In this document: piece after piece, positions 23,589 through 34,095 of the stretch
Numbering within the stretch: position 1 is the first letter of the stretch
Layout: each line of letters begins with the position of its first letter
Assembly: GCF_900176425.1 (NCBI RefSeq)
Contig: NZ_FWXS01000007.1
Span: 62,001-126,000, forward strand
From: Moheibacter sediminis
GTDB taxonomy: Bacteria; Bacteroidota; Bacteroidia; Flavobacteriales; Weeksellaceae
DNA: 64,000 bases
Reading direction: 5' to 3'
Position numbers and translations under genes: made by a program
The notes under the pieces: generated by a model
Told to the model about the DNA's origin: nothing
Databases searched by the model: none
Seen by the model: the letters and a program-made list of their open reading frames with translations, nothing else

Positions 23589-26500
23589 TTGAAATTCAAA
23601 TTCAACACAAAAAAAGTACTGAAACGCATTGGGATTACAATTTTAACGATTGTGATTCTTATTATTTTACTCATTTTGAGTTTGAGGATTCCCGCAGTTC
23701 AGAATTTCGTAAAAGACAAATTGGTCGTTTATCTCGAAGATAAAATTCAAACCAAAGTCAGTTTAGAAAAGGTTTATATTGCTTTTCCCAATCGTGTCAT
23801 TATGCAAAACCTTTATTTGCAGGGGCAAGATGTCGATACACTTTTATCGGTTCGTGATTTTGATGTTGGGTTAAATATGTGGAAATTGCTCGATTCCAAA
23901 GCCGACATTACTTCAATTGATTTGGAAGGAATTCGTGCCAATGTGGTTCGAAAACCAGATGGAACTTTCAATTTTGATTACATCATTGATGCTTTTGCTA
24001 CAAAAGAAGAAGAGGAGGAGTCCAAGCCATTTATCATTTCTTTGGATAAAATTAAATTGCAGGATATTGGCGTAACTTTCAAAGATCAACAATCAAAAAA
24101 TGACATTAATTTATATTTCAAATCTTTCAATACTCGTGTCAAAACTTTTGATTTAGAACAAAATAATTATGCCGTCAATGATATTAATATAGATGGTTTA
24201 AAATTGAAGTTAAAACAAGATTTAGTAGCTGAAGTGGCAGAAAATGTTGAAGAAACGGTTGATTCTTTGAGCCGGCAAAATCCTTTGAAAATTGATTTAA
24301 ACAAAATAAAACTGACCAATTTCGATATTGACTACGGCGATGACAATACCAAAACTTTTGCAAAAGTTATTTTCAAAGAATTGAGTACGGGAATTAACAA
24401 ATTGGATTTAGAGAATTCTGCTTTTGACATCGATAATCTTTTACTTTCCGGTGCAAATATCAATGCAAATTTATACTTACCATCAGAAAATCCTAATTCT
24501 GAAGTTGAAGAAGAAACGCAAACTGAAACTTCCGTAAATCCAATGAAAATTTTATTGGATAAATTGACTTTGGAAGATGTAAAAGTTATTTACAACAACA
24601 CTGCAATTGTGTCGACAAAAGAAGGAATGGATTTCAATCATTTGAATTTTTCAAAATTAAATCTCGAAGTTCAGGATTTCAAAATGGAAAATAACCAGTT
24701 TACGGGAAGCGTAGAGTCAGCTGAAATTCAGGAAAACCGTGGATTGAACATCGAAAAATTTGAAACAGATTTCGTTTACGAAGAAAAGCAAGCATATCTC
24801 AAAAATTTATACCTGCAAACGCCGAAAACCATTTTACGAGATGAAATTGTTCTTAATTATAATTCAATAAACCAATTAAGCGAAGATTTAGGAAATGTGG
24901 AAATTTCAGCCGATATCAGAAAATCAAAAGTTTCTTTTGCAGATATTTTGATGCTCGTTCCCTCGTTGAAAAATACCGTTCCATTTAATAAATATCCAAA
25001 TGCGACGCTCAATATAGATGCCGAATTAACCGGAATTGTAAACGATTTATTGATTCATAATCTGAAAGTTTCAGGATTGGATAAATTGAAAATTGATGCT
25101 AACGGACGAATCAAAAGTGCGATGAATCCTGAAAATTTAAATTACGATTTAAACATCAAAGAACTTTCTTCATCTGCCAAATTGATTTATAATTTGGTTC
25201 CGAAAAATACAATTCCGTCCAACATTTCTCTGCCCTCATATTTCACGGTTCGAGGAAAAGCAAAAGGAACAACAGAAGTCATCGATGCCAATCTGAAACT
25301 GACTTCTACTCTCGGAAATGCTTCTGTAATTGCGAATGTCGATATGCGTAGAAAAGATCGCGAATTGTATAATGTAAAAGCAAATCTTCAAAATCTTCAA
25401 ATAGGAAAAATTATTCAGAACAAAGATTTAGGCGCAATTTCGGCACAGATTTCTGCGAAAGGCGAAAGCTTTGATTTTACAAGAGCAAATGCTGATTTGA
25501 CAGGAAAAGTTGCTTATTTTGATTACAATAGTTACCGTTATAAAAATTTAGATTTAAAAGGAAAAATCAACAATGGAAATTACAATATAGAACTGAATTC
25601 TAATGATCCGAATGCCGATTTGAATCTGATTGCTTCGGGAGCTTATAACGAAACAAACCCAACTGTAAAAGTAAACGGAGAAATTACAAAACTGGATTTG
25701 AACAAATTAGGGTTTTATGCGGAACCTATGATTCTTGCTGGAAAAATTGATGCGGATTTTACCAATTTAAATCCTGACGAATTGAATGGATATTTAAATC
25801 TTCAGAATTTTGCATTGTCAGACACAAAAGATATTTTCCCGATTCAGGAAATGACTTTAAATGCCGTATCCACAACTGATTCAACAAAAATAAATTTTAC
25901 TTCTCAAATTGCAGATTTAGAATTGAAAGGAAAATACAAAATCACACAGATTTTTGGCTCGTTGCAGCGAACGGTTAATCAATATTATCAGTTTCAGCCT
26001 GTAGATAGTCTGACGAAAGTTGATTCGGGACAATATTTTACTTTGAATGCAAAAATCAAAGATGATGATTTGATCAGAAAATTTGTTCCTGAATTAAAAA
26101 GTTTTCAAACCATCAACATTACCGGAAATTACGATGCAGATTTGCAGAAAATTGAATTGGATGCACAAATTCCACAAGTTGCTTATGGCGAATATTCAGT
26201 CGAAAATACATCTTTAAAAATCACAAATGAAAATCAGGCATTGCAATATGATTTGAATGTTGCAGGACTTAACAGCGAAAGTTTTGCGCTGAATAAACTT
26301 AGTGTCAGTGGCGATATTGCGGACAATATCATTAATTATAACATTACCAAAAAAGACGACAAAGACGTTGATCAATTTCTGATAGCCGGAAACGTAAAAT
26401 CGATTGATGAAATCACAGAAATTTCTTTGAATCCAAATGGTTTAAAATTAAATTATATGGATTGGACGGTCGCTGAAAATAATAAAATTCAATTTGGGAA

Positions 26501-28595
26501 AAATGGAATTTTCGCGGATAATTTTAGGATTTCAAAAAGTGGAAATGAAATTTTAGTTCAGTCAGAAAGCAACGAACAGAACAGTCCTTTGAATGTGAAT
26601 TTTACCAATTTCGAAATCGAAACGATTACCGAGATGATTAAAAAAGATTCGCTTCTGGCACAGGGAACGATTAACGGAAATGTGCAGTTGAAAAATTTAA
26701 CGGAAAATCTGACTTTTACTTCAGATTTAAATATTACCAATTTCAGATTTTACGGAAGCCAAATCGGTGACATTGCGATAAAAGTTGACAATGCTTCTGA
26801 AAACCTTTTGAATGCTGATGTAGCATTGACCGGAAATAACAATGACGTCAGAATTCTTGGAAACTACAATACTGCAGAAAGTACTTTTGACCTGAATATG
26901 GATATCAATCAGATTCAAATGCAAAGCATTCAGGGATTTTCGATGAATGCCATCAAAGAAACCGAAGGTTATCTTTCAGGTAAATTAAATATCACTGGAA
27001 ATACAGATGCGCCGGTGATTTTGGGATACATCAGATTTAACGATGTCGGGTTGCAAATTGCACAGACCGGAAGTGATTTCAGAGGAATCAGAGATCAGAT
27101 TGACTTTACGCGAAGAGGAATTGATTTTGATGACTTCCAAATCAATGATAAAGACGGAAATTTCCTCAATATTGATGGAGAAATTCTGACGCAAACTTAC
27201 CGTGATTTTGCTTTCAGATTAGATATTTATTCGAGAGATTTCAAAGTGGTTGATTCTGAGAAAAATAATGATGCCATGATGTACGGTGTATTGGCAATTG
27301 ATACGGATTTACAAATTCGCGGTGATTTGAATTTACCCAAAGTGGACGGGACTTTAGCGGTTTCAAATGATACAGATTTTACTTTTGTATTGCCACAATC
27401 TTCGCCTTCCTTGCAGGAAAGAGATGGAATTGTTGAATTCATTGACAAAGACCAACCGGTTCTGAATGAAACCATTGAAGATGCTTTGGATTCTCAAACC
27501 AATTTCACAGGAATGGATGTAAATGTCAACATTGAACTTAACAAAGAAGCCAAATTATCCATCATCATCGACAAAGCCAACGGAGATTTTGTTGAATTAC
27601 AAGGCGAAGCGGAATTGACAGGAGGAATCGACCCTTCCGGAAAAACAACACTTGTCGGTGTTTATCAGGTAGAAGAAGGCGGTTATGAACTTTCGGTAAG
27701 TTTACTGAAACGTAGATTTGACATCCAAAAAGGAAGTACAATTACCTGGACAGGCGAGCCAACTGCGGCAACTTTAGACATCACCGCAATTTATAAAACC
27801 GAAGCTGCACCGATTGATTTAGTTGAACAGCAGTCAAATTTAGAATCTTCTGAAATGAATCAGTTCAAACAAAGAATTCCATTCAATACATTGTTGATTT
27901 TGAAAGGTGAATTGATGAAACCCGAAATCACTTTTGACATTACAACGGATGAAGAAAACAGTTCCATTTCTACATTGGTAAAGGATGGTGTGGACGCAAA
28001 ACTGGCAATGCTTCGCGAAGAAGAATCAGAAATGAACAAACAGGTTTTTGCATTATTGTTGTTAAATCGTTTTGTAGGAGAAAATCCTTTCGAAAGCGGT
28101 GCGGGACTTTCGGCAGAAATGATGGCGAGACAAAGTGTAAGTAAAATTCTTTCGCAGCAATTGAATAATTTAAGTGCGGATTTGATCAAAGGTGTAGATT
28201 TAAATTTTGATTTGGAATCAAGCGAAGATTACACAACCGGACAGAAAAATACCAGAACTGATTTGAATGTTGACGTAAGTAAAAGATTGCTCAACGACCG
28301 CCTGAAAGTTTCGGTCGGAAGTAATTTTGGAGTAGAAGGGGAGGCTCGTCAAAATGAAAATACAACCAACATAGCCGGAAATGTGACTATAGATTACAGC
28401 TTATCGAGAGACGGCAGATACATGCTTCGCGCTTATCGCAAAGATGAGTATCAGGTTGCCTTGCAGGGGCAGATTGTGGAAACGGGAGTTGGATTTATCA
28501 TCACTTTGGATTATGATCAATTCAAAGAAATTTTCCGAAAATCCAAACAGGAGCAGGACAAGAAAACTAAAAAAGAAGTGATAGATTTTAAATAA
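23589..28595 (+). CDS. tamB: translocation/assembly module TamB (AsmA/DUF490 family)
   Basis: A very long periplasm-spanning protein, about 1668 residues from TTG 23589. An N-terminal membrane anchor (ITILTIVILIILLILSL) precedes a beta-rich repeat body. The C-terminal DUF490 domain carries ELQGEAELTGGIDPSGKTTL, GVYQVEEGGYELS and the closing SKRLLNDRLKVSVGSNFG. TamB-type proteins form a hydrophobic groove moving lipids or outer-membrane proteins across the periplasm. No ATG lies between 23385 and the anchor; TTG 23589 (or 23553) gives a normal N-terminus. The stop overlaps the ATG of tamL (TAATG). Confidence 0.93.
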   Translation: MKFKFNTKKVLKRIGITILTIVILIILLILSLRIPAVQNFVKDKLVVYLEDKIQTKVSLEKVYIAFPNRVIMQNLYLQGQDVDTLLSVRDFDVGLNMWKLLDSKADITSIDLEGIRANVVRKPDGTFNFDYIIDAFATKEEEEESKPFIISLDKIKLQDIGVTFKDQQSKNDINLYFKSFNTRVKTFDLEQNNYAVNDINIDGLKLKLKQDLVAEVAENVEETVDSLSRQNPLKIDLNKIKLTNFDIDYGDDNTKTFAKVIFKELSTGINKLDLENSAFDIDNLLLSGANINANLYLPSENPNSEVEEETQTETSVNPMKILLDKLTLEDVKVIYNNTAIVSTKEGMDFNHLNFSKLNLEVQDFKMENNQFTGSVESAEIQENRGLNIEKFETDFVYEEKQAYLKNLYLQTPKTILRDEIVLNYNSINQLSEDLGNVEISADIRKSKVSFADILMLVPSLKNTVPFNKYPNATLNIDAELTGIVNDLLIHNLKVSGLDKLKIDANGRIKSAMNPENLNYDLNIKELSSSAKLIYNLVPKNTIPSNISLPSYFTVRGKAKGTTEVIDANLKLTSTLGNASVIANVDMRRKDRELYNVKANLQNLQIGKIIQNKDLGAISAQISAKGESFDFTRANADLTGKVAYFDYNSYRYKNLDLKGKINNGNYNIELNSNDPNADLNLIASGAYNETNPTVKVNGEITKLDLNKLGFYAEPMILAGKIDADFTNLNPDELNGYLNLQNFALSDTKDIFPIQEMTLNAVSTTDSTKINFTSQIADLELKGKYKITQIFGSLQRTVNQYYQFQPVDSLTKVDSGQYFTLNAKIKDDDLIRKFVPELKSFQTINITGNYDADLQKIELDAQIPQVAYGEYSVENTSLKITNENQALQYDLNVAGLNSESFALNKLSVSGDIADNIINYNITKKDDKDVDQFLIAGNVKSIDEITEISLNPNGLKLNYMDWTVAENNKIQFGKNGIFADNFRISKSGNEILVQSESNEQNSPLNVNFTNFEIETITEMIKKDSLLAQGTINGNVQLKNLTENLTFTSDLNITNFRFYGSQIGDIAIKVDNASENLLNADVALTGNNNDVRILGNYNTAESTFDLNMDINQIQMQSIQGFSMNAIKETEGYLSGKLNITGNTDAPVILGYIRFNDVGLQIAQTGSDFRGIRDQIDFTRRGIDFDDFQINDKDGNFLNIDGEILTQTYRDFAFRLDIYSRDFKVVDSEKNNDAMMYGVLAIDTDLQIRGDLNLPKVDGTLAVSNDTDFTFVLPQSSPSLQERDGIVEFIDKDQPVLNETIEDALDSQTNFTGMDVNVNIELNKEAKLSIIIDKANGDFVELQGEAELTGGIDPSGKTTLVGVYQVEEGGYELSVSLLKRRFDIQKGSTITWTGEPTAATLDITAIYKTEAAPIDLVEQQSNLESSEMNQFKQRIPFNTLLILKGELMKPEITFDITTDEENSSISTLVKDGVDAKLAMLREEESEMNKQVFALLLLNRFVGENPFESGAGLSAEMMARQSVSKILSQQLNNLSADLIKGVDLNFDLESSEDYTTGQKNTRTDLNVDVSKRLLNDRLKVSVGSNFGVEGEARQNENTTNIAGNVTIDYSLSRDGRYMLRAYRKDEYQVALQGQIVETGVGFIITLDYDQFKEIFRKSKQEQDKKTKKEVIDFK

Positions 28596-30925
28596 TGGCA
28601 AAAATGATTCATAAATACCTGAGATTTTTTTTCGCTTCCGGATTAGCGTTGTTGATTCATTCGTGTAGCAATACCAAATATCTTCAGGACGGTGAATTGC
28701 TTTATACCGGAGCGGAAATTAAGATTGAAGATGATTCGATTTCCAACAAGGAAAAGAAAGCATTGAAAGCTGAGTTAGAAGAAAATCTAACGCCAAAACC
28801 CAATTCTACCATTTTAGGACTTCGTCCGAAATTATATTTTTACAATTCAACGAAAGAACCGGAAAAGCAAAAAGGGTTTCGCTATTGGCTGAAATACAAA
28901 ATAGGAGAGGAGCCGGTTTTGTTGCAGGATGTAGATAGAGAATTTAACAAAGATATCATTGAAAATTATTCCGAAAACAAAGGATTCTTCAATGTAAATG
29001 CTTCTTACGATACGGTTGCCAAAAACAAAAAAGCGGAAGTGATTTACACCGTTCGTCCGGGGACGAGATATAAAATCAGCGAAGTTAATTTTGAAAAAGA
29101 TTCAACTTTAATTAATTCAGAAATTCAGAAAACAGCTGACAAATCTTTTTTGAAAGTCGGAAATTATTTTGATTTTGATGTAATTAAAGCGGAACGTGAA
29201 AGAATTGATAAAAACCTAAAAGAAAACGGATTTTATTATTTCAGTCCGGACAATATCATCGTGCAGGCAGACAGCACAGTAACGACAAATCACAATGTAG
29301 ATTTGAATGTAAAACTCAAAGATAATACACCGAAACTCGCCACAGAACAATTTACAATTGACAAAGTAATTGTCTTCCCAAACTACAATATCCAAGATGT
29401 AAAAGACGGAAAATACAATGTGCCAATGCGCGCCGATTCGCTTGCGCCTTATGTTTACGAAGACATTTTTGTAGTTGATCCTGATGATAAATTCAAACCC
29501 AAAATCTTTGACCGCGTTTTGTATTTTGAACAGGGAGATTTGTACAACCGTGCCGACCATAATCTTTCTTTGAGCCGATTGATTAATTTGGGCGTTTTCA
29601 AATTTGTCAAAAATGAATTTGTTGTTTCGGATTCAATTAATAATAAATTCGATGTTTACTATATGCTCACGCCGCGCAAGATTCAGTCTTTGCGTTTAGA
29701 AGCTTTGGGTAGGACAAATTCAGCCAATTACGCAGGAAGTGAATTAAATTTAAACTGGACACACCGAAATATTTTCCGTGGTGCAGAACAATTGAAAGTT
29801 GCTGTTTATGGTGCATTTGATGTACAAATCGGAGGGCCAGCAGATGCAGCAAATATGTTTCGTGCAGGAGCCAATGCGCAGTTGTCTTTTCCCAGAATCA
29901 TCGCACCTTTTCGTTTTCCATCATCCAGTGCCTACATTCCCAGAACTAATATCAGTATAGGATATGAATTCCAGAACCGTACAGATCTATACACACTCAA
30001 TAATTTCAACGCTTCATTTGGGTATGTTTGGAAAGAAAACGAAAGAAAAGAACATGATTTGAAAATCATCGATATCACTTATGTTGCTCCTGCAAACGAA
30101 ACTGATAAATTTTTAGCTCTTGCAGCAGACAATATTTATTTAAGTAGAATTACAGATCAGCAATTGATTTTCGGGCCAACGTATGCTTATACTTATACAA
30201 CGACGATGCTTCCTCGAAAAAATACGATTTATTACCGTGGAATGTTGGATTTAGCAGGGAATTTAACGGGTTTACTTTCGGGAGCCAATGCGAAAGAAGG
30301 AGACCAGAAAACCATTTTTGATGTTCCGTTTAGTCAATATTTAAAAATGGAAAATGACTTCAGGTTTTATCATAAATTCAGTGAAAAAAGTTCGTTTGCT
30401 TCGCGAATTATCGCAGGAGTCGCTTATCCATATGGGAATTCGGTTGATATACCTTTTTCACGTCAGTTTTTTGTAGGTGGAAGCAACAGCATCAGAGCAT
30501 TCCGTGCACGAACTTTAGGCCCGGGAAGTTATGATCCAAGAAGCCAGGAAGAAGATGCATTTTTCTTTGACCAATCGGGTGATGTGAAATTGGAACTCAA
30601 TGCAGAGTACCGTTTTAATGTATACAACTTTCTGAATTTAGCGGCTTTCGTCGATGCGGGAAATATCTGGCTAGTCAATGAAGATGCACAACGTCCCGGT
30701 GCTAAATTTTCAAGCGAATGGATGAGCGAAATAGCAGTAGGAGCGGGGTTAGGTGTTCGTTTGGATTTTTCGATTTTGGTTTTGAGATTGGATTTGGCAA
30801 TGCCTTTGCGTGTTCCTTACTATGAAAAAGGCGATCGCTGGACTTTTGATAAAATCGATTTCGGAAGCAGTGACTGGCGAAAAGACAATTTGATTCTTAA
30901 TATTGCAATCGGATATCCGTTCTAA
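28595..30925 (+). CDS. tamL: TamA/TamL-type Omp85 outer-membrane protein with lipoprotein signal
   Basis: A 776-residue Omp85-family barrel, partner of TamB. The signal peptide ends in LLIHSC, so the protein is probably a lipoprotein, as described for the TamA counterpart of Bacteroidota. POTRA-like domains (VIYTVRPGTRYKISEVNF and others) fill about 40-400, and a 16-strand barrel follows, with SRQFFVGGSNSIRAFRARTLGPG (the conserved Omp85 loop region) and a C-terminal aromatic strand ending in YPF. Overlap with tamB by one base implies coupled translation. Confidence 0.92.
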   Translation: MAKMIHKYLRFFFASGLALLIHSCSNTKYLQDGELLYTGAEIKIEDDSISNKEKKALKAELEENLTPKPNSTILGLRPKLYFYNSTKEPEKQKGFRYWLKYKIGEEPVLLQDVDREFNKDIIENYSENKGFFNVNASYDTVAKNKKAEVIYTVRPGTRYKISEVNFEKDSTLINSEIQKTADKSFLKVGNYFDFDVIKAERERIDKNLKENGFYYFSPDNIIVQADSTVTTNHNVDLNVKLKDNTPKLATEQFTIDKVIVFPNYNIQDVKDGKYNVPMRADSLAPYVYEDIFVVDPDDKFKPKIFDRVLYFEQGDLYNRADHNLSLSRLINLGVFKFVKNEFVVSDSINNKFDVYYMLTPRKIQSLRLEALGRTNSANYAGSELNLNWTHRNIFRGAEQLKVAVYGAFDVQIGGPADAANMFRAGANAQLSFPRIIAPFRFPSSSAYIPRTNISIGYEFQNRTDLYTLNNFNASFGYVWKENERKEHDLKIIDITYVAPANETDKFLALAADNIYLSRITDQQLIFGPTYAYTYTTTMLPRKNTIYYRGMLDLAGNLTGLLSGANAKEGDQKTIFDVPFSQYLKMENDFRFYHKFSEKSSFASRIIAGVAYPYGNSVDIPFSRQFFVGGSNSIRAFRARTLGPGSYDPRSQEEDAFFFDQSGDVKLELNAEYRFNVYNFLNLAAFVDAGNIWLVNEDAQRPGAKFSSEWMSEIAVGAGLGVRLDFSILVLRLDLAMPLRVPYYEKGDRWTFDKIDFGSSDWRKDNLILNIAIGYPF

Positions 30926-30987
30926 CAATTCATTTTATTTTTTTTCAGATAACTTTGGCAAAGTAGTTGAATATAAACCTCATGTAA

Positions 30988-31176
<189 letters not shown>

Positions 31177-31198
31177 TAATTTTACTTTGAACAAATGA

Positions 31199-31238
31199 AA
31201 AATTGCGTCAGGTCGACTATCTGACGCAATTTTTTTTA
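31199..31238 (+). terminator. terminator after the DUF5670 gene
   Basis: AATTGCGTCAG (31201-31211) pairs with CTGACGCAATT (31221-31231), loop of 9; eight T follow. Confidence 0.9.
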
Positions 31239-31341
31239 GAATTAATTCAAATCAATCATATTTCCTTTGGAATGGTATTTGGTTCTGAATAAATTAAGTA
31301 TGAAATAGATAGATTTTAAGTTTAATTAAAAATTCGAAACT

Positions 31342-31656
31342 ATGCAGACCAAACACATCGACACCCAAGCCCAGTTAAGAGAAGCAAAATCCGACCTTAA
31401 ATTACAAATGGTCGAAACTGATCGTGAATTGAAGGAAAATTGGATTTTTGCAATGATTGACAAATTATTAGGTGGTAAAAAAAAGAAATCTAAAATAGAC
31501 GAAACTACGCGTGACAATTTGAAATTCCTTGCTTCTCAACAGTCCAAAAAGATAGATTTAGGGAAAGTGGGTAAAGTTGCATTGTCGATAGGTTTGACCA
31601 TTGCGGCACCAATTATCGCTAAAAAATTGCTGGATTTAAAGAAAAACAAAATCTAA
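31342..31656 (+). CDS. small protein of unknown function
   Basis: A 104-residue protein with a charged helical N-terminus (DTQAQLREAKSDLKLQMVETDRELKE), a Lys-rich middle and one hydrophobic segment at about 78-96 (KVALSIGLTIAAPIIAKKLL). It looks like a tail-anchored membrane protein with a coiled-coil head. No family recognised. It precedes the SemiSWEET gene by 7 bp. Confidence 0.65.
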   Translation: MQTKHIDTQAQLREAKSDLKLQMVETDRELKENWIFAMIDKLLGGKKKKSKIDETTRDNLKFLASQQSKKIDLGKVGKVALSIGLTIAAPIIAKKLLDLKKNKI

Positions 31657-31663
31657 TCACAAT

Positions 31664-31921
31664 ATGGAAGACATCATCGGTACAACAGCAGGCGTTTTGA
31701 CTTCCGTAGCGATGGTGCCCCAACTCCTCAAAGTTATCAAAGAAAAAAATGTGGAAGACATCTCCGGTCTTATGCTTGGCGTTTTGATTACAGGGCTTTC
31801 ACTTTGGGTTTGGTATGGGTTTATGAAAGGTGAATGGCCTATAATTTTGTCCAATTCCTTTGCCATTTTAGTCAATTTAATTTTGGCATTTTGTGTTTTT
31901 AAATTTAAACACAAAAATTAA
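31664..31921 (+). CDS. SemiSWEET sugar transporter (PQ-loop family)
   Basis: An 85-residue protein with three membrane helices. The first holds the MVPQLLKVIKEKNVEDIS PQ-loop signature, which defines SemiSWEET transporters; these form dimers equivalent to half a SWEET and carry sugars by facilitated diffusion. Substrate unknown. Ends 9 bp before the convergent beta-lactamase-like gene. Confidence 0.9.
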   Translation: MEDIIGTTAGVLTSVAMVPQLLKVIKEKNVEDISGLMLGVLITGLSLWVWYGFMKGEWPIILSNSFAILVNLILAFCVFKFKHKN

Positions 31922-31930
31922 TTTTCTATT

Positions 31931-33286
31931 TTATTTCTTTTTTAGAACTTTCTTTTTTTGCTTTAAAGAATCAATTTCCTGTTTGTTCTTTTTGAGGTTG
32001 TCATTGATGGATTTCTGTTTGGTGCTGTCAATTTCTTTTTGAAGCTGATTCAAAGAATCTTCAGCTCCTGTGGAACCGGAAGAACCGGTTTCAAGCGCAC
32101 TCTGGAACGGATAATCTCCAAATAAACTGACCAACCTAAACGTACTGTAAATCGTACGGTTTCTGCGGTTTCCCAAAGCAATGATTACAGTTTGGTTTTG
32201 ATAATCACGTACATAAGTGGAATTATTTCCGTGCCACCAACCGTTATGGTAAAGAATTTTGTTGCCATTGTCCCATTCCATCAAACGGATACCCAATCCA
32301 TAATTTTTTACTCCTTTGCTTTCGTAACTGTAACCTTTCCAAGCTTCTTCTTTTAATTTTTTCGGAAGAAATTTATCGGAATACATCGCAATATCCATTT
32401 TGAGCAAGTCTCTTGGAGTTGAATAAATATTTTTGTCTCCATAAGTGGCATCAAGATGGTCATAAGCCCATTCTTTTCCATTGTATTCATAAGACTTGGA
32501 AACTTTTGCAGAATCTTTTTTGAAATCAAACACAAAAGTATTGGTCATTCCCAACGGTTTGAAAATCATATAATCCATGGCTTCGGCATATTTCATTCCC
32601 GTTACTTTTTCTATGATTAAAGCCAATAAAACGAAGTTGGTATTATTGTAATAGAATTTTTTTCCGGCTTTTGCCATTGCTTCTGGTTTTGAATTAATTA
32701 GAACATTTAAAACATCTTCATTGGTCATCATTTTGGTTTTGTCCCAGTATTTTTTGTCTTCAGAAAGATGTAAATAATTAGGAAGGCCGCTTCGGTGGCT
32801 CATCAGATCCTGAATGGTAACATCCTCATATGGAAATCCTTTCAGGTATTCATCGACTTTGTCGTTGAGTTTTAATTTTTTATTTTCAACTAATTTCAGG
32901 ATGGCAAGTCCGGTCATGACTTTTGTTATGGATGCAATGTGCAAAGGTGTTTCAGATGTAAGTTCTTTTTTTGTTCCGATATCTGAAAAGCCTGAATATC
33001 CTTCGTATAAAATTTTTCCGTTTTGGGCTACGAGAAATCCGCCACTTACATTTTTATGAAGCCAAAATTCTTTGTAAAAACGGTCAAGTAAACCATATTT
33101 ATTTGCTTTATCTATAAGATTTGTAGATGCAAATTCAAATTCGTTTGCCCAATTGAGTGAATCATATCTTGGAATCGAATCTTTGTATTTTTCTGTAGAA
33201 GTTAGGTTTAAGTTTTCGTCTGTTTTTTTACAATTTATCAGTGTTAAGGAAATTATGGCAATCATCGCCCACATCCATTCTTTCAT
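31931..33286 (-). CDS. beta-lactamase-fold serine hydrolase lipoprotein
   Basis: A 451-residue lipoprotein: the signal ends in TLINC (Cys 19). The serine-hydrolase (beta-lactamase class C/penicillin-binding) fold has the nucleophile motif ASITKVMTG (SxxK), YNNTNF (YxN) and HNGWWHG at the third motif (HxG). The C-terminal 60 residues are an unusual charged Lys/Glu/Ser coiled coil (STKQKSINDNLKKNKQEID). Substrate unknown; periplasmic or surface-exposed. Confidence 0.88.
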   Translation of the reverse strand: MKEWMWAMIAIISLTLINCKKTDENLNLTSTEKYKDSIPRYDSLNWANEFEFASTNLIDKANKYGLLDRFYKEFWLHKNVSGGFLVAQNGKILYEGYSGFSDIGTKKELTSETPLHIASITKVMTGLAILKLVENKKLKLNDKVDEYLKGFPYEDVTIQDLMSHRSGLPNYLHLSEDKKYWDKTKMMTNEDVLNVLINSKPEAMAKAGKKFYYNNTNFVLLALIIEKVTGMKYAEAMDYMIFKPLGMTNTFVFDFKKDSAKVSKSYEYNGKEWAYDHLDATYGDKNIYSTPRDLLKMDIAMYSDKFLPKKLKEEAWKGYSYESKGVKNYGLGIRLMEWDNGNKILYHNGWWHGNNSTYVRDYQNQTVIIALGNRRNRTIYSTFRLVSLFGDYPFQSALETGSSGSTGAEDSLNQLQKEIDSTKQKSINDNLKKNKQEIDSLKQKKKVLKKK

Positions 33287-33352
33287 TCTTTCCGCTTTTT
33301 GAGGGACAATTTAATATAAAACTCAAAAACCTGAATCAAATTTAACTTTTTG

Positions 33353-34090
33353 CTAAGACTTTTTTATCTGTGCAGAATTGAATTCACTTAATAAAATTCC
33401 CGTTGCCATAGCGACATTCAGGCTTTCGGTTTGCTGAAGTTTTCCAAATCTGGGAATCGTGATTCTATGGGAAACAAAAGGAATCAGTTCATCAGAAATT
33501 CCATTGGCTTCGTTGCCCATTAGTAAGATAGCATCGCTTGGGAAATCCATTTTGTAAATATTTTTTCCATCCATAAAAGTTCCTAAAATCGGATTTTTAT
33601 AGGTTGAAAAAACTTCTTTTAAATCTACATAATTGACCTGAACGCGCAAAAAAGAACCCATTGTTGCTTGAATTACTTTAGAGTTGTAGATATCCACCGT
33701 TTCATACGAACATATAATCTGCTCAATTCCAAACCAATCCGCCAATCTGATGATGGTTCCCAAATTTCCCGGATCGCGAATGTCATCCAATGCGATGACC
33801 AATCCATTTAAATTCATTTTTTTTTGCTGAGGGATTTCACACAAGGCTAAAGCGGTGTTGGGCTGGACTAGCTGGCTGATTTTTTTGAGTTCATTTTCAG
33901 AAATTAAAATTTGCTCAACCGATTTTGAATTGAATATTGCCGAAGTGGTATAAATTTTGTCAATCCTGAAAGGACTTTTAATAAGTTCGTCGATGATTTT
34001 AACACCTTCAACCGTGAACTTGTTATATTTTTGCCTAAATTTTTTTTTGACAAGCGAATTGATTAGCTTGCTATCACTATTAGTTAACAT
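33353..34090 (-). CDS. TrmH/SpoU-family RNA 2'-O-methyltransferase
   Basis: A 245-residue SPOUT methyltransferase. The N-terminal substrate-binding region starts with INSLVKKKFRQKYNKFTVEGVK; the catalytic domain has LDDIRDPGNLGTIIRLADWFG, LLMGNEANGIS and IPRFGKLQQTESLNVAMATGILL, the usual three SpoU motifs. Target RNA and position unknown. ATG 34090 is chosen over an upstream GTG because it removes 8 residues that read into the divergent gene; the two starts are only 5 bp apart. Confidence 0.9.
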   Translation of the reverse strand: MLTNSDSKLINSLVKKKFRQKYNKFTVEGVKIIDELIKSPFRIDKIYTTSAIFNSKSVEQILISENELKKISQLVQPNTALALCEIPQQKKMNLNGLVIALDDIRDPGNLGTIIRLADWFGIEQIICSYETVDIYNSKVIQATMGSFLRVQVNYVDLKEVFSTYKNPILGTFMDGKNIYKMDFPSDAILLMGNEANGISDELIPFVSHRITIPRFGKLQQTESLNVAMATGILLSEFNSAQIKKS

Positions 34091-34095
34091 CTGAA

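Noticed and set aside
27860-28189. Minus-strand frame of 109 residues within tamB
   Set aside because: Shadow of the tamB coding strand, Ser-rich with no signature.
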